Positions 21,621 through 32,700 of a stretch of 64,000 nt of DNA are shown here, piece by piece. The translations under genes and the position numbers were made by a program. Every line of letters begins with the position of its first letter. Within the stretch, counting starts at the first letter, position 1. Under the pieces are notes generated by a model. The model was not told the origin of the DNA. It ran no database searches and saw only the letters and a list, made by a program, of their open reading frames with translations. The DNA lies in contig NC_057919.1 of assembly GCF_018873765.1 (NCBI RefSeq), forward strand, positions 69,930,984-69,994,983. The letters are read 5' to 3'. The stretch is from Telopea speciosissima (taxonomy: Eukaryota > Streptophyta > Magnoliopsida > Proteales > Proteaceae).

Positions 21621-24228
21621 ATGAGGTAAGCTTGATTTCGGTCGTCATTTCCTTCTCAGTTCAGTTCAGTTTAGTCCAGAGTTCAGACTGAATGCTTTGT
21701 TTTCTGTGGATTCCGTAGTTTCCTTTATTCTTAGATCTGCTTTATTCGCTTCGATCGTTATTTGTTAGTTACTGCGTTAGCTTCTATTAGAGACATTTGA
21801 TTTGATTACTGGCGGTTCGACTTTGATCAGTATTAGAGATAGCGAGTTGTTCTCTGGTTTACATCGGCGAAATCAATTGCGTTTAGGGTTTCCTGTTTTA
21901 GTTCGAAATATTATAAAAGAAAGAAAGGGAAGGAGCCACTTGGGTGGGTTAGTGTTTCTAATCCATAGAATGTATTTAGGTACTCAATGAACTGAAATGG
22001 TAATTGTCACCGCAATGGATTTGAGAGGTTCTAATCCAACCCTGTAAAGCTACTAGTGTCTGTTGCAGAATTAGAAAGACTGCACTTGATAGAGGATTGC
22101 AATTGATTGCCATTCTTCATTTGGTTAATTAGGATCAGGCATTTCATTTAGGTAAAAGGGGTCTGCATTGCATTAACTGTGATTCTAGTTCTTTCATGGC
22201 TGTTAAGTATCGAGTTTGTAGTAACCCTCACCCCCTTTTCAGTTTTTGAGTGAACTGTCACACTAAGATGACTATATTTTTGCTGTGGATTTCAACTTGT
22301 TGATTTGTGGAATTTTTATGTAATATCAGATTCATCGTCATAACTATGATTTTATGTTCTTATGTTTTGACTGACCTCAATGCTAAAAGATGGTGCCTTT
22401 TTTTTTTTTTTTTTGGTAGTCGTCATCCTGAGGTGAAGTGGGCACAGAGGTTGGACAAGGTTTTCATTACAGTGTTATTGGCAGATGCCAAAAATGCAAA
22501 AGTAAATCTAGAACCAGATGGAGTTTTCACTTTCTCTGCTGCTGCTGGGGCTGAAAACCATCTTTATGAAGTGAAGATGGATCTCTATGATAAGGTGAAT
22601 GTAGAGGTAAGAAGCTTGTTTACTATCATGTCCGGTTTCTTTATGAAAGACTTTGATTTTGCTGGGTATTTTTACTTGTGAGCCACGGACAATGTCTGAG
22701 TAATGATGGACAGATGTTAGAAACCCTTTAGCTCGGCATTGCCATACATTTGGTTTAAAAGCAGAGAATATATTGACCATTCAAAATCATTCAAACAATA
22801 GTGCTAATATGATTATCTTAAATGTTTTATCTATTTCAGTCTTTTCAGTAGTCATATAAGTTTTCTAAAGCGGATATCGGAAAATATTGCCACTGCAGTC
22901 TTTTTGGTAGTCATAAGAGTTTTTATGTGTTATGGAAAAATGTTTGTTCATCAATGTCAGAATGATTTTGTGCTGTGAATTTCTTAGATGGGAACCATTT
23001 GGTGGTGAATGTCCAATATGATGTAATTAGCTTATGAACCTGAATCTTACTTTTACATGGAGTGGCCATGTGTGCTCTTTGCATATTCCTATTTTCTTTC
23101 TACCTTTGTTCATGAACATTTTACTGCTATAGGAAAGCATTATAAACATTGGAGTCAGGAGTATATTCTGTGTAATAGAGAAAGCAGAGAAGGGGTGGTG
23201 GAAGAAGCTTTTGCGTGGGGATGACAAGACTCCACATTATGTGAAGGTCGATTGGGACAAATGGGTGGATGAAGATGATGACACTGGTATGTAATTCTTT
23301 AAGCTTTGTTTTTGCTGTGTATGCTCATGAACTTGTGCCTTTCGTTGGAAATTATTGAATTTTATTTGCTGATTTCTTTAGGTGGTCCTGCTGACATGGA
23401 TTTGGGGGGGATGGACTTCTCAGTATGTATATACTATATGGTGGTTGTTTCATTTTAAAGATTTGTGATTGTACTTTGTGCTAATTGTCTTAATGGCTGG
23501 TTGTCTTTTCTTGTAGAAATTTGCTGATATGCAGGGAATGGGCGGAGGAATGGGAATGGGTGGAGGAATGGGAATGGGAATGGGCGGAGGAATGGGAATT
23601 CCCGGAATGGGAATGGGTGGAGGAATGGGAATTCCCGGAATGGGAATGGGAATGGGCGGAGGAATGGGAATTCCCGGAATGGGAATGGGCGGAGGAATGG
23701 GAATTCCCGGAATGGGAATGGGCGATGATCTTGAAGACAGTGATGATGAAGGTATCTAGTCCAAAAGTGTTTTTTTTTCACATCATGTGTAATGTATTAT
23801 GATGGATTTGATATTTGTACGTTTTAAAGAACATAACTAACTGCATGTTCCTAGTAAAGAGGACTCAAAAACTTATAGTGGGGAATATACCAAACCTATC
23901 TCAGTTCTTCTGTTCGTGTACATGTTAAAATAGAAGTCTGAGAAGGCCCTGGGCTTTATATCAATTTTCTCAAATATATAGAATGTTGGCATATCTTAGG
24001 TTTGCTTAGAGATCCATGAAATGGTGGGATATAGCATTTATATAAATTGATTTTCAGGTAGAAAGGGAGTGCTGTGGGTTGTTGTGGGTGGAGTGTCTCC
24101 TGCCAGCTATTTTAATGTCAGATTCCCATTTCTTTGCAGATCAAGAAGTGGAAAAACCAACAGGAGGACATGAAAAGAAGCAGGATGAAGCTACAGAGGG
24201 GAAGACAGAAGCTGCTCCAATCACATGA
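21621..24228 (+). CDS. HSP90 co-chaperone p23 (p23-1-like), six exons
   Basis: p23 binds ATP-bound HSP90 in the cytosol or nucleus and slows its ATPase during client folding. Exons: 21621-21625, 22420-22606, 23133-23286, 23382-23422, 23517-23751, 24140-24228; all introns are GT-AG and frame is kept, giving 236 residues. The CS domain fills residues 2-112 and includes HPEVKWAQ near the start and the p23 signature WWKKLLRG...KVDWDKWVDEDD at 86-114. A Gly/Met-rich tract follows (136-198) with four GIPG units, then an acidic DDLEDSDDED segment and a Glu/Lys-rich tail. Plant p23-1 proteins of about 240 residues share this Gly/Met region. The first coding exon is only five bases (ATGAG), so the start codon is split from the rest by a 794-bp intron. 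The gene looks intact. Borders are by eye; the match to the family is strong. Confidence 0.93.
23529..23730 (+). repeat. In-frame minisatellite coding the p23 Gly/Met tract
   Basis: Within exon 5, short units such as GGAATGGGAATGGGCGGA alternate with GGAATTCCCGGAATG units that code GIPGM. The array keeps the reading frame in every unit. Unit number should be free to change by slippage without breaking the protein. Confidence 0.85.
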
Positions 24229-24871
24229 AGCATGTCTCTGTGAAAATTTCAGAGGAATCAACTCCAGACTTTTGCTTTGGCATAAGTTTGGATAACAAGT
24301 CAGGTCCAGTACAGGACCAGCTACATTCGAGTGTCTTCCATCATCTCAAAGCTTAAGTTTGGTTAATGTTTTATTTTGACAAGTGGTAGGTACTGGCTTT
24401 AGGCCAAGTAAAACATTACAGTTTTTTTTATCAATTTGAATGCCGTATGTATTTTAAAAGATTAGGATTCAAGGGATTATAAATTTATAACTTGAGAATT
24501 GGCATTAAAGTCTCATTTTTCTATTACTGCAACAGTTAGAGCTTTTTTGTAGTTTATTTTTGTGCTTTTCTACCCTAACTTCTATGGTTGATAATTCAGA
24601 ATGGCCGTGTTGGGGTGTGTTTTTTTCAACCCAAGCAACATGCGAGTGATTTCATGATTTTTAAACCCGGTCATTGCTTCTCCTCTGCCCTGACCTGGGT
24701 GGGTGGCCATGGCTCCTTTATCCCTAGCTGGTTTATGTCCAGTTTTTTTTCCCCCTCTTTTGTGTTTTTTGGTCAAAATTACTTATTCCCTGCGCTAACC
24801 GCATCTTGGCTTGCTCTTGGTTGCCACTTTGGCCCAGTTTTGAATTGAAATAAAACAAAATGTTTTAATAA
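24229..24871. other. p23 3' flank and intergenic DNA
   Basis: The p23 3' untranslated region starts here, but no polyadenylation signal can be chosen with confidence. The T-rich stretch after about 24420 is AT-rich spacer. An open frame at 24588-24848 has no recognisable domain. Confidence 0.5.
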
Positions 24872-24996
24872 AAAAGGTGTACATAATGCACGAGGCTGCC
24901 ACTGTAGGTCTGAAGAGGGTCATATAATATATGCAGCTTTTTCTTAGCTTCGGGGAGAGGTTTACAGACTCGAGCTCGCGACCACTAGGTTGCCAT
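24872..24996 (-). mobile_element. Au-like SINE, degraded
   Basis: In reverse complement it reads from a box-B-like GGTCGCGAGCTCGAGTC word (about 24965-24982) through a CTCTTCAGACC-like middle to GCCTCGTGCATTATGTACACC and an A/T tail. This is the order of the Au SINE 3' body, also seen at 31676-31783 and 36492-36638. It is more diverged than those copies. Confidence 0.55.
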
Positions 24997-26159
24997 GGAG
25001 CAATCTTCTTGTTGTGCCGAGGTCTGCCCTCAAAAGAAAATGCTTTAATAACAATCCCAAAATCCTGAGCTATGTAAATTGTTTAAAATTATTGTTGAGT
25101 GGGTAATTGCAGGCCATGAATAGAACGTGATGTTAGAATAGTTCAACTATTCAATAAAATGTTTCTTTTTACTGTTTCCTCGTTCCTAGAAGCGTGTGAA
25201 TTACAAAAAAAAAAAACAGTTCTTCATGAGTAATGTGGTTTAGAAAATTCAGAATCTTTACAAAATTTCAACATCCACAAGAAAACTAAGATTAAAAAAT
25301 ATATATTGTAAGGGATCCTCTTAAAGACATTTCGCAAGGTGTTAAATAATTTATAAATTTTTTTGCCCTTTTAGTATGGTTCATAATATTGTTTTCCAAT
25401 GAGGGTATAGTGTCATTTTACAAATTTACTTAAATATGCATGATAATGATACCTTTTGATAACGACATATTGATAACATATTTTCAAATTATTTTTGAAA
25501 ACCTTTTTATATCTCTATCTTAAAGAATCTTTAATAATAAAACAAGAGATAATTAAAAGAAGGTGTCACATTCTAAATACACCTATAGAGATAGTCATTC
25601 AGACACTCGCTAAGTTTTATGTTGAATTTATGATTCAAATGCTAATGAATTAGAAATTTTTTTTCCCAATATTTTCAAATCAATTAAAAATAACGAAAAA
25701 CCATCATATAAAAACAATACATACAACACACAGGTACACATATGCACAAGCGAATGATGAAAGCAAAAACATGGCCTAAAGGTACCAAAAGAAATGAAAG
25801 AGAACAAAATCATACAAAGGTCTATGGGAACTGTTTCTGTGACCACGACCAGTTGGTGAGGTTGATCGACCATGTCTATTCCTAAAAGGTCTATGTTGTT
25901 CAGCTTTTGTATGGTGGATTGAAATGCTTTACAATAGTCTTCATTTAGAAATTCATGTTGAGTCCTTAGCCACTTAATGGATACACAAATTCTCCAAAAG
26001 AATATTGTTGGACTATGCAATCTCCTTGAAATTTTCTAGAGCCTTAGGATTGTCATTATTTCTGTCAAGATGACCCTTGTTCATTGTTTGAATAAAGCAA
26101 TTACATTTTCATATGTAAGATGCTCACAAGACATTACATTCTTAAAGGAAAATCTTATA
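24997..26159. other. Intergenic, AT-rich, no gene supported
   Basis: A minus-strand open frame of 130 codons (25628-26020) has no recognised domain, and its C-terminal half is hydrophobic, low-information sequence. The rest is AT-rich. I would not call a gene here. Confidence 0.5.
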
Positions 26160-26640
26160 AGACAATCATACGATCAACTATGATGTATGATGTAGAATAT
26201 TGGGCAATTTAGAAATATCCTATAGATAAACTCACTGTATGAGAGATGAGGAAGTTAAGATAGATAAGGCAAAAATAGGAAGGATAGAGTAAGGAATGAT
26301 GATATTAGAGCTGATTTAAGAGTAGCTCTGATGCATGATAAGTTACGAGAAAGTCGTTTGAGGTGGAATGACCATGTTCAACGGAGGCCTATGGATGCTC
26401 TAGTATGGAGGAGTGATTCGATTTAGATTGAAGGAACTAAAAGAGCCAAAGGCCAACCTAAATACCCTCGGAAAAATGAGAAAAGAGATGCATGGCTTAG
26501 GGAAATGCTATAAGATGAGAGTACAAATATGAAAAGCATCATATGCAAGAGTTTGTTGCATTATGTATAAGTGTCGATGACCTTACACACTCGTACAAAT
26601 TCTGTTTGGGGCATTTTCCCATATTTGTACATTTCTCTTA
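26160..26640 (+). mobile_element. RTE-type LINE fragment (C-terminal end of ORF)
   Basis: The translation around 26300-26500 follows the conserved tail of plant RTE reverse-transcriptase proteins: a RADL..VALMHDKLRESRLRWNDHVQRRP-like segment, then a region like APVRRSDSI and a KRAKGQPK-like basic patch. It is 5'-truncated and has in-frame stops. Confidence 0.65.
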
Positions 26641-27504
26641 TGCCCTTAAAAAGACCAAGTAAGCATAGTCATCTGGTAAATATTTAAAACATGAAAATGA
26701 TGAATAAAAATCAGTTAAAAATGAAATCATTACATAAATAGTAAACATCTATCAAAGAAGACAAAGAAATTAATTCCTCAAACATTTAAATTTTTCGTGT
26801 TTAAACATTATTTTTAGCTTAAATATGTTAAATGTATAGGATGTTCATCTTCAAGAAAATTTTGGGTTAGTTAAGCACAAAAAGCTTACTTCTTATACTA
26901 GCAATGATGTCCAAAAATAAAAATAGGGGACATACAAGTATAGTAGTAAAGCAATCAGTAGTAAAAATTGCAAGAGACAATTTTCCTACACCCACGGTAG
27001 AGAGAATCCCTTGACTGAGGGGTTCGAGTGGTGTGTAGAGGGTTTTGGGGAATAATGGAAGGATATTATCGAGTTCATACTACAGCAAAACAGAGCAATT
27101 ATGACCTTTGATGGGTATACTTTTTCTTCACCCACGGTGGAGGAATAACTTTCTCCAAAATTATATATACACATGGAAAAAACCTGGTTCTGGAAGGGAA
27201 CAAGAAAGAAAACAATCCATACCTCTCCTAGTTACCACCTCAAGGACTCAAAGCTTTATGCTCTTTTCTCAACTTTAAAGACATCTACTCTTGAAGTTGA
27301 TATTCTCTTATACCTCATAAGGTGAGAAGTGTCTCTTGGAGTCAAAGTTGCAGCTGTTACAATCAAAGAAAATCACAATTCAAGTTTCAAATTGCTGAAA
27401 ATTTATATCGACAACATGGCTAATCCTTTAGCCATCTCGTCTTAGAGGCTCCATATGGTTGCAAGGAAAATTAAAGAGAATGGAAGTGAAAATTTGTTTA
27501 ACTT
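26641..27504. other. Intergenic, AT-rich, no gene seen
   Basis: AT-rich spacer. A short imperfect inverted repeat (CACCCACGGTAGAG near 26990 and TCACCCACGGTGGAGG near 27130, with related flanks) may mark another small element, but its ends could not be fixed. Confidence 0.4.
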
Positions 27505-27930
27505 AGGAACGTTCCAGTAAGAAGGAGTGATTTGATCCCAATTGAAGTAATTAAAAGAGCTAGGGGCAAGCCTAAAATGGTCATAGGAGAAGTGTGAGGA
27601 AGAACATGTATAGTCTTGGTCTTGTCTCAAGTATGACCACGGATAAAGCCTATTAGAGGACAATGATCCATATAGCAAATACCATTTAGCTAAGATTCTC
27701 CTAACTTGCTGGGCTATGCTTCTTTTCTCTTACTTTCATCTTTCATTTTTCTTTCTATTTCCCATCTTTCATTTTCCATTTTCCATTTCTCGTTTCATTT
27801 CCTATCTCTCTTTTCCTATCTTTTATTCCCATTTTTGGTTTAGACATCAATTTTTCTCTATCTTACTTTGTTTGGATCCATGTAGCTGACCCCATTAAAT
27901 TAGGATAAGGCTGAGTTTGTTGTTGGAAGT
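27505..27930 (+). mobile_element. RTE-type LINE 3' terminal fragment
   Basis: It repeats the same ORF tail as 26160-26640 (VRRSDLIPIEVIKRARGKPK-like) and then continues through a CTTTCATTTTC-rich untranslated region to the conserved plant RTE 3' end, with words GGATCCATGTAGCTGACCCC and GGATAAGGCTGAGTTTG followed by TTG repeats. The presence of the 3' terminus makes the family call firm. Heavily 5'-truncated. Confidence 0.75.
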
Positions 27931-28354
27931 GAAAATTTTTCAAACCTAAAAATACAAACTTTTATAATCATTATCCCACATGATTATATTCCTAACACCA
28001 AATCATTCTATATTTGGTTATAAAAATTCATGTTACTTTTGAATTCCTTTAGATTTGAAACGTAAATTAAATAATACATCTAAAAAGTATCATTACTAAA
28101 TATGGTAAGAAATTTAAGTAGTTTATACGATCATGTTGAATAATGATTACCAAAAATTTTCACTTCCATTCCCTTTAATTTCCCTTGCAATCAAATGGAG
28201 CCAAGAAGGGTTCCCCCCCCCACAAATAAAAAAAAAAAGGTGATAGTGTTTGTTGTTGATAAATGTTAAATGAAGCCCATGGGCTGGGACAGCCCAAACC
28301 CACAGTAATGATCCCATGTTCACAATGGTTTAAAATAACCGTCCCGTCCCCTTG

Positions 28355-28445
28355 GAAAGGCAGGGATATGCCGGTCATTTTGCTTTCGGCTGTGTCTGGG
28401 CACAGGTACACGCCATAGCACACGATCGAGTGGCGTTCTTTCTCC
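28355..28445. mobile_element. Half of a MITE related to 28587-28752
   Basis: The segment carries TGTGTCTGGGCACAGGTACACGCC and ends in CGTTCTTTCTCCC. The same order of words ends the complete element downstream. The left partner end was not found with confidence, although similar GGAAAGGCAGGG text lies just before. Confidence 0.45.
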
Positions 28446-28586
28446 CAAAAAATAAACAGTTTATGCCACTAAATCATAAACACCTCCTTACTTATTTATG
28501 GACTTTAAATTATTTTAAATAGAAACAAGGATTATTAATCATACCAAACAGAAACAGAAACATATAAGATAAACATAAGGGATAAA

Positions 28587-28752
28587 GAATGCTAACCGGT
28601 TGCGTAGCGCAGTGTGTACCTACTCCCAGACACAGTCCCGTGCGAAATGATTGATTGGCGCACCCCCTGGAAAGGCAGAAAGGACCAGGGGTGCATCGGT
28701 CATTAGTGTCTAAGCTTAGGTACATGCTGTGCTATGCAAACGGTTAGTGTTC
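28587..28752. mobile_element. MITE with about 46-bp inverted ends
   Basis: The left end (28587-28633) reads GAATGCTAACCGGTTGCGTA and on through a GTGTACCTA word to CAGACAC. The reverse complement of the right end (28706-28752) reads GAACACTAACCGTTTGCATA and on to TAGACACT. A short GC-rich middle with palindromic CCCCTGG/CCAGGGG words separates them. The element is 166 bp with no coding capacity. Confidence 0.7.
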
Positions 28753-28790
28753 TTTTTCCCATGTAAACTATACCAAAGAGAGCCTTAGTC

Positions 28791-29212
28791 TAGGGGTGTC
28801 AATCAGTCGGTTTTGGTTAGGCCTAATCAATCCCTGCCAATTTAAGGTTCCGCACTGTTTCCGCCCATTTAGGTAATCGGGCCTATGAGGCCCAGGAATG
28901 CATTTTTATTCGGTTGGTTGGTTTCCGATCCATAATCACGCTTGAGTAATTGGGTTGATCGGGATTTAAACATGCTATTTGAATAATTGGCCTGTAGACG
29001 GTCCTTAATGGGCTATAAATGGTTTTTAAACGGGCTATTCGGGCTATAAATGGTCAATTATCGATCGGTCCCCATCGGGCCATTATGTTGCACTAGGACC
29101 ATCCAATCATTAATCGGTCGGATCCCAACACGCTTTGGTTAGATCAGTATCAGGCTTCCACCAGATGGTTCAGGTCCGGCCAACCGATGTGGGACAATTT
29201 TTGACACCCCTA
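28791..29212. mobile_element. hAT-like non-autonomous element
   Basis: The left end TAGGGGTGTCAA (28791) and the right end TTGACACCCCTA (to 29212) are a perfect 12-bp inverted repeat of the type that bounds the 20729-21317 element. The interior is rich in CGGTCGG, GGGCTAT and TTAATCGGTC words. No clear 8-bp target duplication is visible. Confidence 0.6.
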
Positions 29213-29367
29213 CTGGCTTGTCCTTAAACCCATTCGCATTTCAATGTTATACCCTAAAAACCAAGGCAGGGCTCGTTTGCTTAATCGCTTTTGTTTTTTG
29301 AATACTTTTTTTTTTTTTTTGGTAGAAGTTTTTCGAATATTTTTACATCCCTTTGAAAAGTTTGAAC

Positions 29368-29385
29368 CATGGTTTGAGGTTTATC

Positions 29386-29420
<35 letters not shown>

Positions 29421-29464
29421 AAAAAGAAAAAAAGAAAAAAAGAAAACAGAAGCATGGTTTGAGG
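29368..29464 (+). mobile_element. Tail-only retroposon insertion (poly(A) between target duplications)
   Basis: A 12-bp word CATGGTTTGAGG occurs at 29368-29379 and again at 29453-29464. Between them are seven bases, a run of about 30 A residues and an A-rich AAAGAAAAAAAG tail. This is the footprint of a LINE-driven insertion whose body was almost wholly truncated. The source element cannot be identified. Confidence 0.55.
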
Positions 29465-29648
29465 AATCGGTATTGGATCGGTCAATACGTATCGATTCCT
29501 GGTCGATCCCATAAAACCCATATTAATGGATAGATACGGACCAAGGGGTATAATGGTAAAACAATCGATTTTTAAACGAACCCAAGGGTGATATCGTATC
29601 GGCATCGGTCACCGATACCGTATCCGATACAGATTCCTAAATCCCTGC
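29453..29648. mobile_element. MITE of the GATCGG-rich family, beside the WDR89 gene
   Basis: The left end TGGTTTGAGGAATCGGTATTGG and the reverse complement of the right end (AGGGATTTAGGAATCTGTATCGG-like) pair imperfectly. The interior repeats ATCGG and GATACG words. It ends about 100 bp before the WDR89 start codon, so it may overlap the promoter. Confidence 0.5.
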
Positions 29649-29754
29649 TTCGAAGTTAGAATTGAGAAGCTGAGAGTGTAAACCCTCACAAGTTTATGAA
29701 CTAAACCCTCTCTCTCTCCTGCAGCATCGCTTCCACTCGAACTTCACACAGAGA

Positions 29755-32700
29755 ATGGAAGAGACGGGGATGGAAATCGATGAGTCTACTCCTGCTGCTC
29801 CTCTTAATTCGCAATCATTTAAGCGATTAGGGATAAAAAATTCGATTCAGACAAACTTCGGGGACGATTACGTCTTCCAAATCGATCTCAGGTGTCCATG
29901 CCCTCGCTCTCTCTGTCTCTCTATTCCTTAAGACTTGATTCCTCTTAGTTGGTTGCGTGTTTTTATTTTAATTAGTGTCTAATTGGTGTCCTTCCTTCCC
30001 CCTTCTATTGGAAACCGAAACGAAAGCCAGGAGATTTCAACAATGGCGGTATCTTTGTCGACAAATACGATCAAGCTTTACTCCCCTGAGACAGGTCAAT
30101 ATCTTGGCGAGTGCAAGGGTCACTCTTCCACCATCAACCAGATTTCATTCTCAGCTCCCTCATCTCCTTGTGTCTTACACTCTTGCTCGTCTGATGGCAC
30201 TGTTAGAGCTTGGGACACTCGATCCTTCAAGCAGGTCTGCACGCAGAGGCATTAGCAACTAATTACTCAGGCTTAGATGAAATCACAATTTTTATTAGAT
30301 TTGCTATCTTATGCCTCGACTGCTTGCTAGTTTATGAAGTTGGTTTTTGGAAATCCTGCTTACGATATTACAATTGCCATTGTGGAATACTATTTCTGTT
30401 TGTCATCGCCTGGAGATATTTTTTTTTTAGATAGATACCTATTCTATGGGTGGAGGGATGGAAGATGGGAACCAGGAGGCTTGAACTCAAGACCTCCTGG
30501 TCGGGTGGGCTTCTACACTCCAGACTGCTAACATCTACGCTAGGCAGTTGTTCTCATCTCCTGGAAATTTATTCAAATTGCTTATAGTGCTCACTCTTTG
30601 ATCAAATACTTATTGTTAAGCTCCTCTTCCCCCAATTTCCAACGAGGGGCTTGCTGGTTGTAACAATTATACAATAAGGATTTGATCAAAGAGTGAGCAC
30701 TGTAAGTAAACAAGTATATTTGCCACACGTAAATGGGAAAATTATACATATATAGGTGTCAGAAGGAAACCCAAGTGATACATGGTCTCACTATGTCTTA
30801 AATTAGAATTATTTAGAGGCAGAATTGATGGATCTGTAGGTTGAGTAAAAGGCAGCTAATTTTTTAAATTTTTTTTTTTTTTTGGGGGGGTGGGGAGGAA
30901 TATCAAATTTTCAAACGCACACCTGGACTCTATGGTTTTAGGGACGAACGTTTACTAAGTTAATATTGCTTGCCATCTCTAGATCTCTCTTTTTTTTTTT
31001 CCTTTTCAGTTATCTCTTCATCTTCTTGAACTTTACTTACAATCCTTAATTTGCTACTGGCCCATGGGTTTCCTTGAGTACGATTTAATGTCTTAATAAA
31101 ATATAGTTTCTGTTAAGCCCTTAAGACATAATGGTTTTAAATTTTATGCTTCTTAGGTCTCCTTATTAAGTGCTGGTTCTTCTCAAGAAGTATTCAGCTT
31201 TTCTTTTGGTGGATCAAACGACAGTCTTCTTGCTTCCGGATGTAAATCTCAGGTATGATGGTTCGAGTCAGTTTCTCTAACAACTTTGAGGATTAAAAGC
31301 CATATTAGTTTTGTGTCTGTTTACCATGTGCCATACTTTTCTATTTTCAGAAGAATGATGTCAATTATGCTTCATTGATTGGATTTGTTTTCATGTTGAA
31401 ACGAAGGCTTTCATCAAGTTCTGCAATTCGAACTATTTTAACTTTTCCTCATTCAATATACAAGCTTTATGAGTGGAATAAACTATTTAAACTCTGCCAT
31501 GTTCAAAATATACCCTTTATTCTAGCTTATTCATCCAAATTAAGTGAATCTGAGAGGAAAATTAACATGAAAGCGATGCTCCTGTGTGCCATAGTTTCTT
31601 CGCTGAATGTTGCTTTCTCACTTATACCACTTCATTAGTATTATGTATGTCAGTAGGTTCATATTTATATATTTATTTAAAAAAGGGCGTACCCAGTGCA
31701 CGAGGCTCCTGCCACTGCGGGGTCGGGGGAGGGTCATAATGTACGCAGCCTTACCCCTACTTTCGCAGAGAGGCTGTTTATTTATTTCTATTAATTGCTT
31801 GTAGATACTCTTTTGGGATTGGAGGAATGGAAAGCAAGTGGCATGCTTGGAGGAGTCCCATGTGGATGATGTTACTCAGGTTTGTCCTGATTTCTGTGCT
31901 ATTCATATTTGTGATTTATATGTGCTGTTTTATGTTCCAACAGCATTCATGTGTTGATACTGAGCAGTAAGTCGTGTTTACCATCAAGTCAAATAAGTCA
32001 GATGACTGGGAACCATGTAAAACACCCTCTTTTTAAGATTTGCTTGTGATTGCTTAAGTTATAAAATAGAAATTTCTGGCCTGAATTCCAATTTAGTAAA
32101 AAAAAGTTATACGAGTTATCTTAATTGTTGACAGTTATTTGTTTACGTTCCAATACTATAAAAACAAATGTCAAATTCCAAAAGTAGTGACCTCAAGGTA
32201 GTCATATAGATTATTGGGTGCATCCTAATTTATGCTTGCATTTTGTCATTGTAAAGTGTTTCATGGGCATAGTGTCCAAGATTTACTCTCATTATTCATG
32301 CAGCAGCTTGTGGGTGTTGGATGTTCTAAAGTCTATTTCGTGGCTTCCTGATCATTACTAGGTCCATTTTGTCCCAGATCATAAAAGCAAGCTTATTTCT
32401 GCTTCCGTTGATGGGTTGATGTGCATATTTAATACTGATGGAGATATCAATGATGATGACCATTTGGAAGCAGTAAGTATATCCTAGTGATTAATATATT
32501 TTTCATTTTGTATATTCAGTGCCTTTTTCGATTGCTAGTCAGGAAATAATGTGCTGACTATTTATTTTGCTTTGCTTGGACAATCGTTACACCAAATATG
32601 TTATGTAACCATTGCTAAAGATTATTGTTGTGTACTTATGTGTTCACCTTTTCTACCAACATTCATGGGTAGCAATTATCATGCATAGAATGCTCCTCCT

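Noticed and set aside
23455-23802. Minus-strand and second-frame open frames over p23 exon 5
   Set aside because: They are shadows of the Gly/Met minisatellite; splice sites and homology support only the GMGGG frame.
25628-26020. Minus-strand 130-codon open frame
   Set aside because: No recognisable domain, hydrophobic low-information C-terminal half, AT-rich surroundings and no promoter or splice support.
29975-30262. 95-codon plus-strand frame overlapping WDR89 exon 2
   Set aside because: It is the wrong frame of the same exon; the WD40 motifs read in the neighbouring frame.
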